Positions 12,735 to 14,984 of a stretch of 14,984 nucleotides of DNA are shown in pieces. Source of the DNA: Spongiibacteraceae bacterium UBA5047 (GTDB taxonomy: Bacteria; Pseudomonadota; Gammaproteobacteria; Pseudomonadales; Spongiibacteraceae); NCBI GenBank assembly GCA_002415025.1, contig DIBR01000005.1, positions 3,076-18,059 of the forward strand. The letters are read 5' to 3'. The notes under the pieces are model-generated. The model was given only the letters and a program-made list of their open reading frames with translations, was not told where the DNA came from and searched no databases. The first letter of the stretch is position 1; every line of letters begins with the position of its first letter. A program made the translations under genes and the position numbers.

Positions 12735-14984
12735 ATGACTCAGCGAATGCCATTTGTGAATCCCGTGACACTCACGCTCCGGATGCTAGTGCTATTAACG
12801 CTGGTCGTTATTGGCGGTTGCAACAATTCCAGCAGTAGCAGCTCCAGCCCCGTCCCCAGCGCCAATGGCAGTGACAGCGGAAGCGGCGGAAATGGCGGTG
12901 GCAATGACAGCGGAAGCGGCGGTGGCGGAAACGGCGGTGACAACGGCAACGGCGATTCCACTCCTGACCCCGTCACACTCGGAATGTACGATCTTTACAA
13001 TCAATGCTGGGTAATGAAGGCCAATGATGCCTATGTCGTGCGTGATGGCGACACCTTTGTGGCCAACGGCACCGATGCCGCCAGCGCCGAGAATTTCTAT
13101 ATGCGGGCGGCCAATCTTGCGCGTTACCTGTTTTTTACCCCCGATGAGATGCTGATGACAGCCAGTGGCTCGATGGTGTCTACCGTCGCGCTGTCAGCGC
13201 CCGAAGATGGCTCCGACTGGACCTTTACCGAAGATGGCGATGTGCTCAATGCGGCAACGCTGAATGGCGCTCTGGCGCTGGGCGAGGATAAGGTGCTGGT
13301 GCTGGGTGATACCCCCGCGTCTCTCACCTTTGAGCCGGCGAGCGGTTGTACCGAATACCCGGAAATGCCGCTGGGCATGATTGGCCAGAGCTATACCGGC
13401 AACGTCGATCAGCCGGTGTTGGGCTTTGCAGAGGTTCACGCCCATATGTCGATGGGGAGTGAAATGTCCGATGGCAGCCGCAATGTCGGCCCCTCTGCCG
13501 GGGGTGTGCAATGGGGGCACGCCGCGAATCGCTTTGGGGTGCAGCATGCGCTGGGCAATTGCGAGAGTTATCACGGGCCCAATGGCGCAACTGATCCGGA
13601 GGCCTTGATTCTCGATACAAATCCCGGCACAACCCATGACACCGAGGGCTGGCCAACCTTCATCGACTGGCCGGCCAATGATTCGATGCTGCATCAGCAG
13701 ATGTACTGGCGCTGGGTGGAGCGCGCCTGGATGTCGGGAATGCGCCTGATGACGGTGCTGGGCACCAATATTGAAGCCCTGTGCGAGGTCGCTCAGGCGA
13801 CCGGCCCGACGCGGTTGCAAAATCCGATGGAACTGGATTGTGTGGATATGAGCGTCGGTATGAAACAAGTGGAGTACCTGAGCGATATCCAGAATTACAT
13901 CGATGCGCAGTTTGGCGGGCCCGGCAAGGGCTTTTTCCGACTCGTGGGTTCACCGGCTGAGGCGCGGGAGGTCATTGCCGACGGCAAACTGGCGGTGATT
14001 CCCGGCCTGGAATTTTCCAATATCTGGGGCTGTAACGTGAACTTCACGCCCGATGGCAGTGAGACCTCGTCCTGCACCAAAGAGGACATCGACGCTGAAA
14101 TCGACCGCGTATGGGAAGCCGGTGTACGCCAGGTCTTCCCCTTCCATGACGTGGACAGTTCCTTGGGCGGAGCAGGTTTGTTCAGCAATGTTCTGGAACT
14201 CATCAATTTTTACGGCACCGGACGCTTCTTCGAAACCTACGCCTGCGACGATGGCGGCACGGGTGAGAAATTTCTGTACGGGGCCGGTCTGGAGTCATTC
14301 GCCGCCGACGCGCCGCTGCTGAACAGCCTGGGGAACGACCCTGTGTCTGCCGCGCTGCTCGATGCAACCAACGGCGCCTTGCCCACCCTGGAGTCCGGCC
14401 GCCGCTGCAACGCACGCACCGTAACGGATCTGGGTATCTATGCGATTGATAAGATGATGAAGAAAGGTTTTATCATCGATATCGACCACGCCGAGATTCG
14501 CAGCAAACAGATTATGCTGGACTACACGGCCACCACAACGCCGGCCTACCCCACGGTGTCTGGCCATGGCGGGCAGGGCGGCATCAACAAGGAACAGGCG
14601 AAGCAGATCATTGCGCAGGGTGGCGTAATTTACCCCGGCAACAAGAACGGCTTTGGCCACGTCAATTTTCTCAACGAACTGAAGCCGCTGTGGGATGCCT
14701 CCGGTACTACGCGGGAGTTTTCGGTGGGCTATGGCGCCGACGCCAATGGCTTGCGCACCCTGCCCGGGCCGCGCGGCAGTGGCCGCATTAGCGAGGTGGG
14801 CGCGGTCGAATATCCCTTCCAGCTTTTCCGGGGAGATGACTGGGGGCCGCAGTTCAGCAACATTGAGCCGCTCACGGTGGAGATGCTGACTATTCCGGGC
14901 AACAACGGGCGACTCTGGAACGTGAATGAAGGGGGTATGTACCACTACGGCATGATCCCCGACATTGTGGAGGAGATTCGCCTG
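12735..14984 (+). CDS. Lipoprotein with predicted metal-dependent hydrolase (amidohydrolase/M19-like) domain, partial
   Basis: The frame is open from ATG 12735 to the right edge (750 residues, no stop), so the C-terminus is missing. A signal peptide with lipobox VVIGGC makes Cys29 the lipid-bearing residue. Asn follows it rather than Asp, which points to the outer membrane. Residues about 32-75 are a Ser/Gly/Asn/Asp-rich flexible linker. Residues about 78-220 resemble no domain I know. From about 228 the sequence has hydrolase-barrel motifs: VHAHM (His235, His237), HDTEGWPTFIDWP, LAVIPGLEFSN (Glu426), VFPFHDVDSSLGG (His471), GFIIDIDHAE (Asp584, His585) and VSGHGG (His611). These positions are plausible metal ligands of an amidohydrolase or membrane-dipeptidase-like TIM barrel. 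The reaction is unknown. AGGA at 12720-12723 is the likely ribosome-binding site. Confidence 0.8.
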   Translation, partial: MTQRMPFVNPVTLTLRMLVLLTLVVIGGCNNSSSSSSSPVPSANGSDSGSGGNGGGNDSGSGGGGNGGDNGNGDSTPDPVTLGMYDLYNQCWVMKANDAYVVRDGDTFVANGTDAASAENFYMRAANLARYLFFTPDEMLMTASGSMVSTVALSAPEDGSDWTFTEDGDVLNAATLNGALALGEDKVLVLGDTPASLTFEPASGCTEYPEMPLGMIGQSYTGNVDQPVLGFAEVHAHMSMGSEMSDGSRNVGPSAGGVQWGHAANRFGVQHALGNCESYHGPNGATDPEALILDTNPGTTHDTEGWPTFIDWPANDSMLHQQMYWRWVERAWMSGMRLMTVLGTNIEALCEVAQATGPTRLQNPMELDCVDMSVGMKQVEYLSDIQNYIDAQFGGPGKGFFRLVGSPAEAREVIADGKLAVIPGLEFSNIWGCNVNFTPDGSETSSCTKEDIDAEIDRVWEAGVRQVFPFHDVDSSLGGAGLFSNVLELINFYGTGRFFETYACDDGGTGEKFLYGAGLESFAADAPLLNSLGNDPVSAALLDATNGALPTLESGRRCNARTVTDLGIYAIDKMMKKGFIIDIDHAEIRSKQIMLDYTATTTPAYPTVSGHGGQGGINKEQAKQIIAQGGVIYPGNKNGFGHVNFLNELKPLWDASGTTREFSVGYGADANGLRTLPGPRGSGRISEVGAVEYPFQLFRGDDWGPQFSNIEPLTVEMLTIPGNNGRLWNVNEGGMYHYGMIPDIVEEIRL
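12872..12922 (+). repeat. 33-base in-frame repeat coding the lipoprotein linker
   Basis: TGACAGCGGAAGCGGCGG occurs at 12872-12889 and again at 12905-12922, a period of 33 bases (11 codons). Similar GGCGGAAAYGGCGGTG tracts lie between and after. It encodes DSGSGGNGG-like linker units. Such tracts can expand or contract by slippage without shifting the frame. Confidence 0.75.

Noticed and set aside
12740..12976. Minus-strand proline-rich frame
   Set aside because: It is the complement of the Gly/Ser-rich linker of the lipoprotein; low complexity only.

Overview
This is a chromosomal window from a gammaproteobacterium, probably a marine or environmental Cellvibrionales/Pseudomonas-like lineage. 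The evidence is the long Pseudomonas-type class Ia ribonucleotide reductase pair (nrdA-nrdB), an outer-membrane lipoprotein with a Ser/Gly/Asn-rich linker, a LexA-type SOS box of gammaproteobacterial form, and REP-like and GGGGTCAGA repeats common in this class. Species cannot be fixed from the sequence.

Layout. (1) 1-3254: 3' part of nrdA, a REP-like double hairpin, and nrdB, G+C-rich (for example 38 of 60 bases are G/C at 61-120). (2) 3255 to about 6130: a clearly A+T-richer block (for example 21 of 60 at 3601-3660) that looks like accessory DNA. It holds an ImmA/IrrE-type metallopeptidase on + and, convergent on -, a two-gene operon of TcmP (three-Cys-motif partner) and a Gp37/Gp68-family three-Cys protein. 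The operon's sigma70-like promoter is overlaid by a near-consensus LexA box, so it is predicted to be DNA-damage inducible. This is the most interesting part of the window. (3) 6233-7470, - strand: an alpha/beta hydrolase of the monoglyceride lipase/lysophospholipase type, followed by a HigA-type antitoxin with no HigB toxin beside it. (4) 7691-10955, + strand: an exported cytochrome c/Vgb-like beta-propeller fusion, a small GGGGTCAGA inverted-repeat element, a SnoaL-like protein, an exported Sel1-repeat protein and YtoQ. (5) 11016-12405, - strand: a small DUF5062-like protein and a PLP enzyme of the ACC deaminase/D-cysteine desulfhydrase family. (6) 12735 to the window end: a large lipoprotein with a predicted metal-dependent hydrolase domain, open at the right edge.

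How the genes work together. NrdA and NrdB form one enzyme making deoxyribonucleotides. TcmP and the three-Cys protein are translationally coupled by an ATGA overlap and, on this reading, respond to DNA damage. The metallopeptidase beside them belongs to a family that cleaves repressors in mobile elements and in the Deinococcus damage response, but here no partner repressor is adjacent. The remaining genes look like ordinary peripheral metabolism and envelope functions without an obvious shared pathway. No tRNA, rRNA, CRISPR array, integrase or transposase gene was seen.
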